A stretch of DNA of 64,000 bases from Apostichopus japonicus (lineage: Eukaryota > Echinodermata > Holothuroidea > Aspidochirotida > Stichopodidae), in the NCBI RefSeq assembly GCF_037975245.1, contig NC_092563.1, forward strand, positions 31,151,960-31,215,959, in the 5' to 3' direction. Every line of letters begins with the position of its first letter. Positions within the stretch are counted from its first letter, which is position 1. Made by a program: the position numbers and the translations under genes. The notes beneath the pieces were generated by a model, which made no database searches, was not told the DNA's origin, and saw nothing but the letters and a program-made list of their open reading frames with translations. This document shows positions 1 through 13,400 of the stretch, piece after piece.

Positions 1-3000
1 AGAGTGCAATAGTTTCTTGTCTGAAATATGAAGTCAAAGTTGGAACAATTTTGTTCAAAGACTTGTGTACAATACAAAACAAATGTTTGAGCTCAGACTT
101 AGCAGTTAACTTGAGGAGGCACTTCAAATTTTCCACAACCTAGTACTCAAAACTGAAAACAGTACCCCAAATTGTACCGTATATCACGATAAATGTGACT
201 TTTCCTAGTTTTGTCTCTAAAATTAGAAGTTGAAGTTGGAAAAGTTTAGTTGATGGATTTGTTAACTATAAGAAACACATATTTGAGCTCAGTCATAGCA
301 AGTTACTTGATTTTTCATTTCCGATTATCACATGCAAGGACTCCAAAGTTAAAATAGTACTTCAAAATCAAATGCAGTACCCCCATACACTTGTACTGTA
401 TAGTACAAGTTACCGTATATAAAGTGCAATAGTTTCTTGTCTGAAATATGATGTCAAAGTTGGAAAAATTTTGTTCAAAGACTTGTGTACAATACAAAAC
501 AAATGTTTGAGCTCAGACTTAGCAGTTAACTTGAGGAGGCACTTCAAATTTTCCACAACCTAGTACTCAAAACTGAAAATTGTACCGTATATCACGATAA
601 ATGTGACTTTTCCTAGTTTTGTCTCTAAAATTAGAAGTTGAAGTTGGAAAAGTTTAGTTGATGGATTTGTTAACTATAAGAAACACATATTTGAGCTCAT
701 TCATAGCAAGTTACTTGATTTTTCATTTCCGATTATCACATGCAAGGACTCCAAAGTTAAAATAGTACTTCAAAATCAAATGCAGTACCCCCATACACTG
801 TACTGTATAGCACAAGTTACGGTATATAAAGTGGAATAGTTTCTTGTCTGAAATATGAAGTCAAAGTTGGAAAAATTTTGTTCAAAGACTTGTGTACAAT
901 ACAAAACAAATGTTTGAGCTCAGACTTAGCAGTTAACTTGAGGAGGCACTTCAAATTTTCCACAACCTAGTACTCAAAACTGAAAACAGTACCCCAAATT
1001 GTACCGTATATCACGATAAATGTGACTTTTCCTAGTTTTGTCTCTAAAATTAGAAGTTGAAGTTGGAAAAGTTTAGTTGATGGATTTGTTAACTATAAGA
1101 AACACATATTTGAGCTCAGTCATAGCAAGTTACTTGATTTTTCATTTCCGATTATCACATGCAAGGACTCCAAAGTTAAAATAGTACTTCAAAATCAAAT
1201 GCAGTACCCCCATACACTGTTCTGTATAGCACAAGCTACGGTATATAAAGTGCAAAAGTTTCTTGTCTGAAATATGATGTCAAAGTTGGAAAAATTTTGT
1301 TCAAAAACTTGTTTTCAATACAAAACAAATGTTTGAGCTCAGACTTAGCAGTTAACTTGAGGAGGCACTTCAAATTTTCCACAACCTAGTACTCAAAACT
1401 GAAAACAGTACCCCAAATTGTACCGTATATCACGATAAATGTGACTTTTCCTAGTTTTGTCTCTAAAATTAGAAGTTGAAGTTGGAAAAGTTTAGTTGAT
1501 GGATTTGTTAACTATAAGAAACACATATTTGAGCTCAGTCATAGCAAGTTACTTGATTTTTCATATCCGATTATCACATGCAAGGACTCCAAAGTTAAAA
1601 TAGTACTTCAAAATAAAATGCAGTACCCCCATACACTGTACTGTATAGCACAAGTAACGGTATATAGAGTGCAATAGTTTCTTGTCTGAAATATGAAGTC
1701 AAAGTTGGAACAATTTTGTTCAAAGACTTGTGTACAATACAAAACAAATGTTTGAGCTCAGACTTAGCAGTTAACTTGAGGAGGCACTTCAAATTTTCCA
1801 CAACCTAGTACTCAAAACTGAAAACAGTACCCCAAATTGTACCGTATATCACGATAAATGTGACTTTTCCTAGTTTTGTCTCTAAAATTAGAAGTTGAAG
1901 TTGGAAAAGTTTAGTTGATGGATTTGTTAACTATAAGAAACACATATTTGAGCTCAGTCATAGCAAGTTACTTGATTTTTCATTTCCGATTATCACATGC
2001 AAGGACTCCAAAGTTAAAATAGTACTTCAAAATCAAATGCAGTACCCCCATACACCTGTACTGTATAGTACAAGTTACCGTATATAAAGTGCAATAGTTT
2101 CTTGTCTGAAATATGATGTCAAAGTTGGAAAAATTTTGTTCAAAGACTTGTGTACAATACAAAACAAATGTTTGAGCTCAGACTTAGCAGTTAACTTGAG
2201 GAGGCACTTCAAATTTTCCACAACCTAGTACTCAAAACTGAAAACAGTACCCCAAATTGTACCGTATATCACGATAAATGTGACTTTTCCTAGTTTTGTC
2301 TCTAAAATTAGAAGTTGAAGTTGGAAAAGTTTAGTTGATGGATTTGTTAACTATAAGAAACACATATTTGAGCTCATTCATAGCAAGTTACTTGATTTTT
2401 CATATCCGATTATCACATGCAAGGACTGCAAAGTTAAAATAGTACTTCAAAATCAAATGCAGTACCCCCATACACTGTACTGTATAGCACAAGTAACGGT
2501 ATATAGAGTGCAATAGTTTCTTGTCTGAAATATGAAGTCAAAGTTGGAACAATTTTGTTCAAAGACTTGTGTACAATACAAAACAAATGTTTGAGCTCAG
2601 ACCTAGCAGTTAACTTGAGGAGGCACTTCAAATTTTCCACAACCTAGTACTCAAAACTGAAAACAGTACCCCAAATTGTACCGTATATCACGATAAATGT
2701 GACTTTTCCTAGTTTTGTCTCTAAAATTAGAAGTTGAAGTTGGAAAAGTTTAGTTGATGGATTTGTTAACTATAAGAAACACATATTTGAGCTCAGTCAT
2801 AGCAAGTTACTTGATTTTTCATTTCCGATTATCACATGCAAGGACTCCAAAGTTAAAATAGTACTTCAAAATCAAATGCAGTACCCCCATACACCTGTAC
2901 TGTATAGTACAAGTTACCGTATATAAAGTGCAATAGTTTCTTGTCTGAAATATGATGTCAAAGTTGGAAAAATTTTGTTCAAAGACTTGTGTACAATACA

Positions 3001-6000
3001 AAACAAATGTTTGAGCTCAGACTTAGCAGTTAACTTGAGGAGGCACTTCAAATTTTCCACAACCTAGTACTCAAAACTGAAAATTGTACCGTATATCACG
3101 ATAAATGTGACTTTTCCTAGTTTTGTCTCTAAAATTAGAAGTTGAAGTTGGAAAAGTTTAGTTGATGGATTTGTTAACTATAAGAAACACATATTTGAGC
3201 TCATTCATAGCAAGTTACTTGATTTTTCATTTCCGATTATCACATGCAAGGACTCCAAAGTTAAAATAGTACTTCAAAATCAAATGCAGTACCCCCATAC
3301 ACTGTACTGTATAGCACAAGTAACGGTATATAGAGTGCAATAGTTTCTTGTCTGAAATATGAAGTCAAAGTTGGAACAATTTTGTTCAAAGACTTGTGTA
3401 CAATACAAAACAAATGTTTGAGCTCAGACTTAGCAGTTAACTTGAGGAGGCACTTCAAATTTTCCACAACCTAGTACTCAAAACTGAAAACAGTACCCCA
3501 AATTGTACCGTATATCACGATAAATGTGACTTTTCCTAGTTTTGTCTCTAAAATTAGAAGTTGAAGTTGGAAAAGTTTAGTTGATGGATTTGTTAACTAT
3601 AAGAAACACATATTTGAGCTCAGTCATAGCAAGTTACTTGATTTTTCATTTCCGATTATCACATGCAAGGACTCCAAAGTTAAAATAGTACTTCAAAATC
3701 AAATGCAGTACCCCCATACACCTGTACTGTATAGTACAAGTTACCGTATATAAAGTGCAATAGTTTCTTGTCTGAAATATGATGTCAAAGTTGGAAAAAT
3801 TTTGTTCAAAGACTTGTGTACAATACAAAACAAATGTTTGAGCTCAGACTTAGCAGTTAACTTGAGGAGGCACTTCAAATTTTCCACAACCTAGTACTCA
3901 AAACTGAAAACAGTACCCCAAATTGTACCGTATATCACGATAAATGTGACTTTTCCTAGTTTTGTCTCTAAAATTAGAAGTTGAAGTTGGAAAAGTTTAG
4001 TTGATGGATTTGTTAACTATAAGAAACACATATTTGAGCTCATTCATAGCAAGTTACTTGATTTTTCATATCCGATTATCACATGCAAGGACTGCAAAGT
4101 TAAAATAGTACTTCAAAATAAAATGCAGTACCCCCATACACTGTACTGTATAGCACAAGTAACGGTATATAGAGTGCAATAGTTTCTTGTCTGAAATATG
4201 AAGTCAAAGTTGGAACAATTTTGTTCAAAGACTTGTGTACAATACAAAACAAATGTTTGAGCTCAGACCTAGCAGTTAACTTGAGGAGGCACTTCAAATT
4301 TTCCACAACCTAGTACTCAAAACTGAAAACAGTACCCCAAATTGTACCGTATATCACGATAAATGTGACTTTTCCTAGTTTTGTCTCTAAAATTAGAAGT
4401 TGAAGTTGGAAAAGTTTAGTTGATGGATTTGTTAACTATAAGAAACACATATTTGAGCTCAGTCATAGCAAGTTACTTGATTTTTCATTTCCGATTATCA
4501 CATGCAAGGACTCCAAAGTTAAAATAGTACTTCAAAATCAAATGCAGTACCCCCATACACCTGTACTGTATAGTACAAGTTACCGTATATAAAGTGCAAT
4601 AGTTTCTTGTCTGAAATATGATGTCAAAGTTGGAAAAATTTTGTTCAAAGACTTGTGTACAATACAAAACAAATGTTTGAGCTCAGACTTAGCAGTTAAC
4701 TTGAGGAGGCACTTCAAATTTTCCACAACCTAGTACTCAAAACTGAAAATTGTACCGTATATCACGATAAATGTGACTTTTCCTAGTTTTGTCTCTAAAA
4801 TTAGAAGTTGAAGTTGGAAAAGTTTAGTTGATGGATTTGTTAACTATAAGAAACACATATTTGAGCTCATTCATAGCAAGTTACTTGATTTTTCATTTCC
4901 GATTATCACATGCAAGGACTCCAAAGTTAAAATAGTACTTCAAAATCAAATGCAGTACCCCCATACACTGTACTGTATAGCACAAGTTACGGTATATAAA
5001 GTGGAATAGTTTCTTGTCTGAAATGTGAAGTCAAAGTTGGAAAAATTTTGTTCAAAGACTTGTTTTCAATACAAAACAAATGTTTGAGCTCAGACTTAGC
5101 AGTTAACTTGAGGAGGCACTTCAAATTTTCCACAACCTAGTACTCAAAACTGAAAACAGTACCCCAAATTGTACCGTATATCACGATAAATGTGACTTTT
5201 CCTAGTTTTGTCTCTAAAATTAGAAGTTGAAGTTGGAAAAGTTTAGTTGATGGATTTGTTAACTATAAGAAACACATATTTGAGCTCAGTCATAGCAAGT
5301 TACTTGATTTTTCATTTCCGATTATCACATGCAAGGACTCCAAAGTTAAAATAGTACTTCAAAATCAAATGCAGTACCCCCATACACTGTACTGTATAGC
5401 ACAAGTTACGGTATATAAAGTGCAATAGTTTCTTGTCTGAAATATGATGTCAAAGTTGGAAAAATTTTGTTCAAAGACTTGTGTACAATACAAAACAAAT
5501 GTTTGAGCTCAGACTTAGCAGTTAACTTGAGGAGGCACTTCAAATTTTCCACAACCTAGTACTCAAAACTGAAAACAGTACCCCAAATTGTACCGTATAT
5601 CACGATAAATGTGACTTTTCCTAGTTTTGTCTCTAAAATTAGAAGTTGAAGTTGGAAAAGTTTAGTTGATGGATTTGTTAACTATAAGAAACACATATTT
5701 GAGCTCAGTCATAGCAAGTTACTTGATTTTTCATTTCCGATTATCACATGCAAGGACTGCAAAGTTAAAATAGTACTTCAAAATAAAATGCAGTACCCCC
5801 ATACACTGTACTGTATAGCACAAGTAACGGTATATAGAATGCAATAGTTTCTTGTCTGAAATATGAAGTCAAAGTTGGAACAGTTTTGTTCAAAGACTTG
5901 TGTACAATACAAAACAAATGTTTGAGCTCAGACTTAGCAGTTAACTTGAGGAGGCACTTCAAATTTTCCACAACCTAGTACTCAAAACTGAAAACAGTAC

Positions 6001-6900
6001 CCCAAATTGTACCGTATATCACGATAAATGTGACTTTTCCTAGTTTTGTCTCTAAAATTAGAAGTTGAAGTTGGAAAAGTTTAGTTGATGGATTTGTTAA
6101 CTATAAGAAACACATATTTGAGCTCAGTCATAGCAAGTAACTTGATTTTTCATTTCCGATTGTCACATGCAAGGACTCCAAAGTTAAAATAGTACTTCAA
6201 AATCAAATGCAGTACCCCCATACACTGTACTGTATAGCACAAGTTACCGTATATAAAGTGCAATAGTTTCTTGTCTGAAATATGATGTCAAAGTTGGAAA
6301 AATTTTGTTCAAAGACTTGTGTACAATACAAAACAAATGTTTGAGCTCAGACTTAGCAGTTAACTTGAGGAGGCACTTCAAATTTTCCACAACCTAGTAC
6401 TCAAAACTGAAAATTGTACCGTATATCACGATAAATGTGACTTTTCCTAGTTTTGTCTCTAAAATTGGAAGTTGAAGTTGGAAAAGTTTAGTTGATGGAT
6501 TTGTTAACTATAAGAAACACATATTTGAGCTCAGTCATAGCAAGTTACTTGATTTTTCATTTCTGATTATCACATGCAAGGACTCCAAAGTTAAAATAGT
6601 ACTTCAAAATCAAATGCAGTACCCCCATACACTGTACTGTATAGCACAAGTTACAGTATATAAAGTGCAATAGTTTCTTGTCTGAAATATGATGTCAAAG
6701 TAGGAACAATTTTGTTCAAAGACTTGTGTACAATACAAAACAAATGTTTGAGCTCAGACTTAGCAGTTAACTTGAGGAGGCACTTCAAATTTTCCACAAC
6801 CTAGTACTCAAAACTGAAAACAGTACCCCAAATTGTACCGTATATCACAATAAATGTGACTTTTCCTAGTTTTGTCTCTAAAATTAGAAGTTGAAGTTGG
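1..6900. repeat. Satellite A territory 1: ~1,666 bp tetrameric higher-order repeat
   Basis: A 12 bp deletion that turns CTGAAAACAGTACCCCAAATTG into CTGAAAATTG marks certain monomers at 575, 3,079, 4,745 and 6,409. The last three are 1,666 and 1,664 bp apart, which is four monomers including one deleted one. Equivalent monomers starting at 1,595, 2,434, 3,261 and 4,100 alternate by 839 and 827 bp and return to register every 1,666 bp, with another equivalent at 5,765. The higher-order unit is four monomers, built from two similar dimers. Confidence 0.8.
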
Positions 6901-9900
6901 AAAAGTTGAGTTGATGGATTTGTTAACTATAAGAAACACATATTTGAGCTCAGTCATAGCAAGTTACTTGATTTTTCATTTCCGATTATCACATGCAAGG
7001 ACTCCAAAGTTAAAATAGTACTTCAAAATCAAATGCAGTACCCCCATACACTGTACTGTATAGCACAAGTTACGGTATATAAAGTGGAATAGTTTCTTGT
7101 CTGAAATATGAAGTCAAAGTTGGAAAAATTTTGTTCAAAGACTTGTTTTCAATACAAAACAAATGTTTGAGCTCAGACTTAGCAGTTAACTTGAGGAGGC
7201 ACTTCAAATTTTCCACAACATACTACTCAAAACTGAAAACAGTACCCCAGATTGTACCGTATATCACGATAAATGTGACTTTTCCTAGTTTTGTATCTAA
7301 AATTAGAAGTTGAAGTAGGAAAAGTTTAGTTGATGGATTTGTTAACTATAAGAAACACATATTTGAGCTCAGTCATAGCAGGTTACTTGATTTTTCATTT
7401 CTGATTATCACATGCAAGGACTCCAAAGTCAAAATAGTACTTCAAAATAAAATGCAGTACCCCCATACACTGTACTGTATAGCACAAGTTACGGTATATA
7501 AAGTGCAATAGTTTCTTGTCTGAAATATGAAGTCAAAGTTGGAACAATTTTGTTCAAAGACTTGTGTACAATACAAAACAAATGTTTGAGCTCAGACTTA
7601 GCAGTTAACTTGAGGAGGCACTTCAAATTTTCCACAACCTAGTACTCAAAACTGAAAACAGTAACCCAAATTGTACCGTATATCACGATAAATGTGACTT
7701 TTCCTAGTTTTGTCTCTAAAATTAGAAGTTGAAGTTGGAAAAGTTTAGTTGATGGATTTGTTAACTATAAGAAACACATATTTGAGCTCAGTCATAGCAA
7801 GTTACTTGATTTTTCATTTCTGATTATCACATGCAAGGACTCCAAAGTTAAAATAGTACTTCAAAATCAAATGCAGTACCCCCATACACTGTACTGTATA
7901 GCACAAGTTACAGTATATAAAGTGCAATAGTTTCTTGTCTGAAATATGATGTCAAAGTTGGAAAAATTTTGTTCAAAGACTTGTGTACAATACAAAACAA
8001 ATGTTTGAGCTCAGACTTAGCAGTTAACTTGAGGAGGCACTTCAAATTTTCCACAACCTAGTACTCAAAACTGAAAACAGTACCCCAAATTGTACCGTAT
8101 ATCACAATAAATGTGACTTTTCCTAGTTTTGTCTCTAAAATTAGAAGTTGAAGTTGGAAAAGTTTAGTTGATGGATTTGTTAACTATAAGAAACACATAT
8201 TTGAGCTCATTCATAGCAAGTTACTTGATTTTTCATTTCCGATTATCACATGCAAGGACTCCAAAGTTAAAATAGTACTTCAAAATCAAATGCAGTACCC
8301 CCATACACTGTACTGTATAGCACAAGTTACGGTATATAAAGTGGAATAGTTTCTTGTCTGAAATATGAAGTCAAAGTTGGAAAAATTTTGTTCAAAGACT
8401 TGTTTTCAATACAAAACAAATGTTTGAGCTCAGACTTAGCAGTTAACTTGAGGAGGCACTTCAAATTTTCCACAACATACTACTCAAAACTGAAAACAGT
8501 ACCCCAGATTGTACCGTATATCACGATAAATGTGACTTTTCCTAGTTTTGTATCTAAAATTAGAAGTTGAAGTAGGAAAAGTTTAGTTGATGGATTTGTT
8601 AACTATAAGAAACACATATTTGAGCTCAGTCATAGCAGGTTACTTGATTTTTCATTTCTGATTATCACATGCAAGGACTCCAAAGTCAAAATAGTACTTC
8701 AAAATAAAATGCAGTACCCCCATACACTGTACTGTATAGTACAAGTTACGGTATATAAAGTGCAATAGTTTCTTGTCTGAAATATGAAGTCAAAGTTGGA
8801 AAAATTTTGTTCAAAGACTTGTGTACAATACAAAACAAATGTTTGAGCTCAGACTTAGCAGTTAACTTGAGGAGGCACTTCAAATTTTCCACAACCTAGT
8901 ACTCAAAACTGAAAACAGTAACCCAAATTGTACCGTATATCACGATAAATGTGACTTTTCCTAGTTTTGTCTCTAAAATTAGAAGTTGAAGTTGGAAAAG
9001 TTTAGTTGATGGATTTGTTAACTATAAGAAACACATATTTGAGCTCAGTCATAGCAAATAACTTGATTTTTCATTTCCAATTATCACATGCAAGGACTCC
9101 AAAGTTAAAATAGTACTTCAAAATAAAATGCAGTACCCCCATACACTGTACTGTATAGCACAAGTTACGGTATATAAAGTGCAATAGTTTCTTGTCTGAA
9201 ATATGAAGTCAAAGTTGGAAAATTTTGTTCAAACACTTGTGTACAATGCAAAACAATTGTTTGAGCTTAGACTTAGCAGTTAACTTGAGGAGGCACTTCA
9301 AATTTTCCACAACCTAGTACTCAAAACTGACAACAGTACCCCAAATTGTACCGTATATCACGATGAATGTGACTTTTCCTAGTTTTGTCTCTAAAATTAG
9401 AAGTTGAAGTTGGAAAAGTTTAGTTGATGGATTTGTTAACTATGAGAAACAGCAAGTTACTTGATTTTTCATATCCGATTATCACATGCAAGGACTGCAA
9501 AGTTAAAATAGTACTTCAAAATCAAATGCAGTACCCCCATACACTGTACTGTATAGCACAAGTTACGGTATATAGAGTGCAATAGTTTCTTGTCTGAAAT
9601 ATGAAGTCAAAGTTGGAACAATTTTGTTCAAAGACTTGTGTACAATACAAAACAAATGTTTGAGCTCAGACTTAGCAGTTAACTTGAGGAGGCACTTCAA
9701 ATTTTCCACAACCTAGTACTCAAAACTGAAAATTGTACCGTATATCACGATAAATGTGACTTTTCCTAGTTTTGTCTCTAAAATTAGAAGTTGAAGTTGG
9801 AAAAGTTTAGTTGATGGATTTGTTAACTATAAGAAACACATATTTGAGCTCATTCATAGCAAGTTACTTGATTTTTCATTTCCGATTATCACATGCAAGG

Positions 9901-12900
9901 ACTCCAAAGTTAAAATAGTACTTCAAAATCAAATGCAGTACCCCCATACACTGTACTGTATAGCACAAGTTACGGTATATAAAGTGGAATAGTTTCTTGT
10001 CTGAAATATGAAGTCAAAGTTGGAAAAATTTTGTTCAAAGACTTGTTTTCAATACAAAACAAATGTTTGAGCTTAGACTTAGCAGTTAACTTGAGGAGGC
10101 ACTTCAAATTTTCCACAACATACTACTCAAAACTGAAAACAGTACCCCAGATTGTACCGTATATCACGATAAATGTGACTTTTCCTAGTTTTGTCTCTAA
10201 AATTAGAAGTTGAAGTAGGAAAAGTTTAGTTGATGGATTTGTTAACTATAAGAAACACATATTTGAGCTCAGTCATAGCAAGTAACTTGATTTTTCATTT
10301 CCGATTATCACATGCAAGGACTCCAAAGTTAAAATAGTACTTCAAAATAAAATGCAGTACCCCATGCACTGTACTGTATAGCACAAGTTACGGTATATAA
10401 AGTGCAATAGTTTCTTGTCTGAAATATGAAGTCAAAGTTGGAAAATTTTGTTCAAACACTTGTGTACAATGCAAAACAATTGTTTGAGCTCAGACTTAGC
10501 AGTTAACTTGAGGAGGCACTTCAAATTTTCTACAACCTAGTACTCAAAACTGACAACAGTACCCCAAATTGTACCGTATATCACGATAAATGTGACTTTT
10601 CCTAGTTTTGTCTCTAAAATTAGAAGTTGAAGTTGGAAAAGTTTAGTTGATGGATTTGTTAACTATGAGAAACACATATTTGAGCTCAGTCATAGCAAGT
10701 AACTTGATTTTTCATATCCGATTATCACATGCAAGGACTCCAAAGTTAAAATAGTACTTCAAAATAAAATGCAGTACCCCCATACACTGTACTGTATAGC
10801 ACAAGTTACGGTATATAAAGTGCAATAGTTTCTTGTCTGAAATATGATGTCAAAGTTGGAAAAATTTTGTTCAAAGACTTGTGTACAATACAAAACAGAT
10901 GTTTGAGCTCAGACTTAGCAGTTAACTTGAGGAGGCACTTCAAATTTTCCACAACCTAGTACTCAAAACTGAAAACAGTACCCCAAATTGTACCGTATAT
11001 CACAATAAATGTGACTTTTCCTAGTTTTGTCTCTAAAATTAGAAGTTGAAGTTGGAAAAGTTTAGTTGATGGATTTGTTAACTATAAGAAACACATATTT
11101 GAGCTCAGTCATAGCAAGTTACTTGATTTTTCATTTCCGATTATCACATGCAAGGACTGCAAAGTTAAAATAGTACTTCAAAATAAAATGCAGTACCCCC
11201 ATACACTGTACTGTATAGCACAAGTAACGGTATATAGAGTGCAATAGTTTCTTGTCTGAAATATGAAGTCAAAGTTGGAACAATTTTGTTCAAAGACTTG
11301 TGTACAATACAAAACAAATGTTTGAGCTCAGACTTAGCAGTTAACTTGAGGAGGCACTTCAAATTTTCCACAACCTAGTACTCAAAACTGACAACAGTAC
11401 CCCAAATTGTACCGTATATCACGATAAATGTGACTTTTCCTAGTTTTGTCTCTAAAATTAGAAGTTGAAGTTGGAAAAGTTTAGTTGATGGATTTGTTAA
11501 CTATGAGAAACACATATTTGAGCTCAGTCATAGCAAGTTACTTGATTTTTCATATCCGATTATCACATGCAAGGACTCCAAAGTTAAAATAGTACTTCAA
11601 AATAAAATGCAGTACCCCCATACACTGTACTGTATAGCACAAGTTACGGTATATAAAGTGCAATAGTTTCTTGTCTGAAATATGAAGTCAAAGTTGGAAA
11701 AATTTTGTTCAAAGACTTGTGTACAATACAAAACAGATGTTTGAGCTCAGACTTAGCAGTTAACTTGAGGAGGCACTTCAAATTTTCCACAACCTAGTAC
11801 TCAAAACTGAAAACAGTACCCCAAATTGTACCGTATATCACAATAAATGTGACTTTTCCTAGTTTTGTCTCTAAAATTAGAAGTTGAAGTTGGAAAAGTT
11901 TAGTTGATGGATTTGTTAACTATAAGAAACACATATTTGAGCTCAGTCATAGCAAGTTACTTGATTTTTCATTTCCGATTATCACATGCAAGGACTGCAA
12001 AGTTAAAATAGTACTTCAAAATAAAATGCAGTACCCCCATACACTGTACTGTATAGCACAAGTAACGTTATATAGAGTGCAATAGTTTCTTGTCTGAAAT
12101 ATGAAGTCAAAGTTGGAACAATTTTGTTCAAAGACTTGTGTACAATACAAAACAAATGTTTGAGCTCAGACTTAGCAGTTAACTTGAGGAGGCACTTCAA
12201 ATTTTCCACAACCTAGTACTCAAAACTGAAAATTGTACCGTATATCACGATAAATGTGACTTTTCCTAGTTTTGTCTCTAAAATTAGAAGTTGAAGTTGG
12301 AAAAGTTTAGTTGATGGATTTGTTAACTATAAGAAACACATATTTGAGCTCAGTCATAGCAAGTTACTTGATTTTTCATTTCCAATTATCACATGCAAGG
12401 ACTCCAAAGTTAAAATAGTACTTCAAAATAAAATGCAGTACCCCCATACACTGTACTGTATAGCACAAGTTACGGTATATAAAGTGGAATAGTTTCTTGT
12501 CTGAAATATGAAGTCAAAGTTGGAAAAATTTTGTTCAAAGACTTGTTTTCAATACAAAACAAATGTTTGAGCTCAGACTTAGCAGTTAACTTGAGGAGGC
12601 ACTTCAAATTTTCCACAACATACTACTCAAAACTGAAAACAGTACCCCAGATTGTACCGTATATCACGATAAATGTGACTTTTCCTAGTTTTGTATCTAA
12701 AATTAGAAGTTGAAGTAGGAAAAGTTTAGTTGATGGATTTGTTAACTATAAGAAACACATATTTGAGCTCAGTCATAGCAAGTAACTTGATTTTTCATTT
12801 CCGATTATCACATGCAAGGACTCCAAAGTTAAAATAGTACTTCAAAATAAAATGCAGTACCCCATGCACTGTACTGTATAGCACAAGTTACGGTATATAG

Positions 12901-13400
12901 AGTGCAATAGTTTCTTGTCTGAAATATGAAGTCAAAGTTGGAAAATTTTGTTCAAACACTTGTGTACAATGCAAAACAATTGTTTGAGCTCAGACTTAGC
13001 AGTTAACTTGAGGAGGCACTTCAAATTTTCCACAACCTAGTACTCAAAACTGACAACAGTACCCCAAATTGTACCGTATATCACGATAAATGTGACTTTT
13101 CCTAGTTTTGTCTCTAAAATTAGAAGTTGAAGTTGGAAAAGTTTAGTTGATGGATTTGTTAACTATGAGAAACACATATTTGAGCTCAGTCATAGCAAGT
13201 AACTTGATTTTTCATATCCGATTATCACATGCAAGGACTCCAAAGTTAAAATAGTACTTCAAAATAAAATGCAGTACCCCCATACACTGTACTGTATAGC
13301 ACAAGTTACGGTATATAAAGTGCAATAGTTTCTTGTCTGAAATATGATGTCAAAGTTGGAAAAATTTTGTTCAAAGACTTGTGTACAATACAAAACAAAT
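6900..13400. repeat. Satellite A territory 2: includes a ~2,500 bp segmental duplication
   Basis: A variant monomer with CCACAACATACTACTC in place of CCACAACCTAGTACTC occurs near 7,215, 8,475, 10,118 and 12,618. The segment around 9.5-10.85 kb is repeated at about 12.0-13.35 kb with an offset of exactly 2,500 bp. The shared markers are the 12 bp deletion at 9,728 and 12,228, the private CCCCATGCACTG variant near 10,352 and 12,852, and the CTATGAGAAACACAT variant near 10,665 and 13,165. The intervening dimers at 11,165 and 12,003 are 838 bp apart and share further variants. Confidence 0.78.
9451..9451. repeat. 20 bp deletion in one satellite A monomer removing a GAGCTC box
   Basis: The usual ATAAGAAACACATATTTGAG context is replaced at 9,441-9,460 by TATGAGAAACAGCAAGTTAC. 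Twenty bases between GAAAC and AGCAAG, including the second-half GAGCTC, are missing. I saw this junction once, so it looks like a private deletion in a single monomer. Confidence 0.85.
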
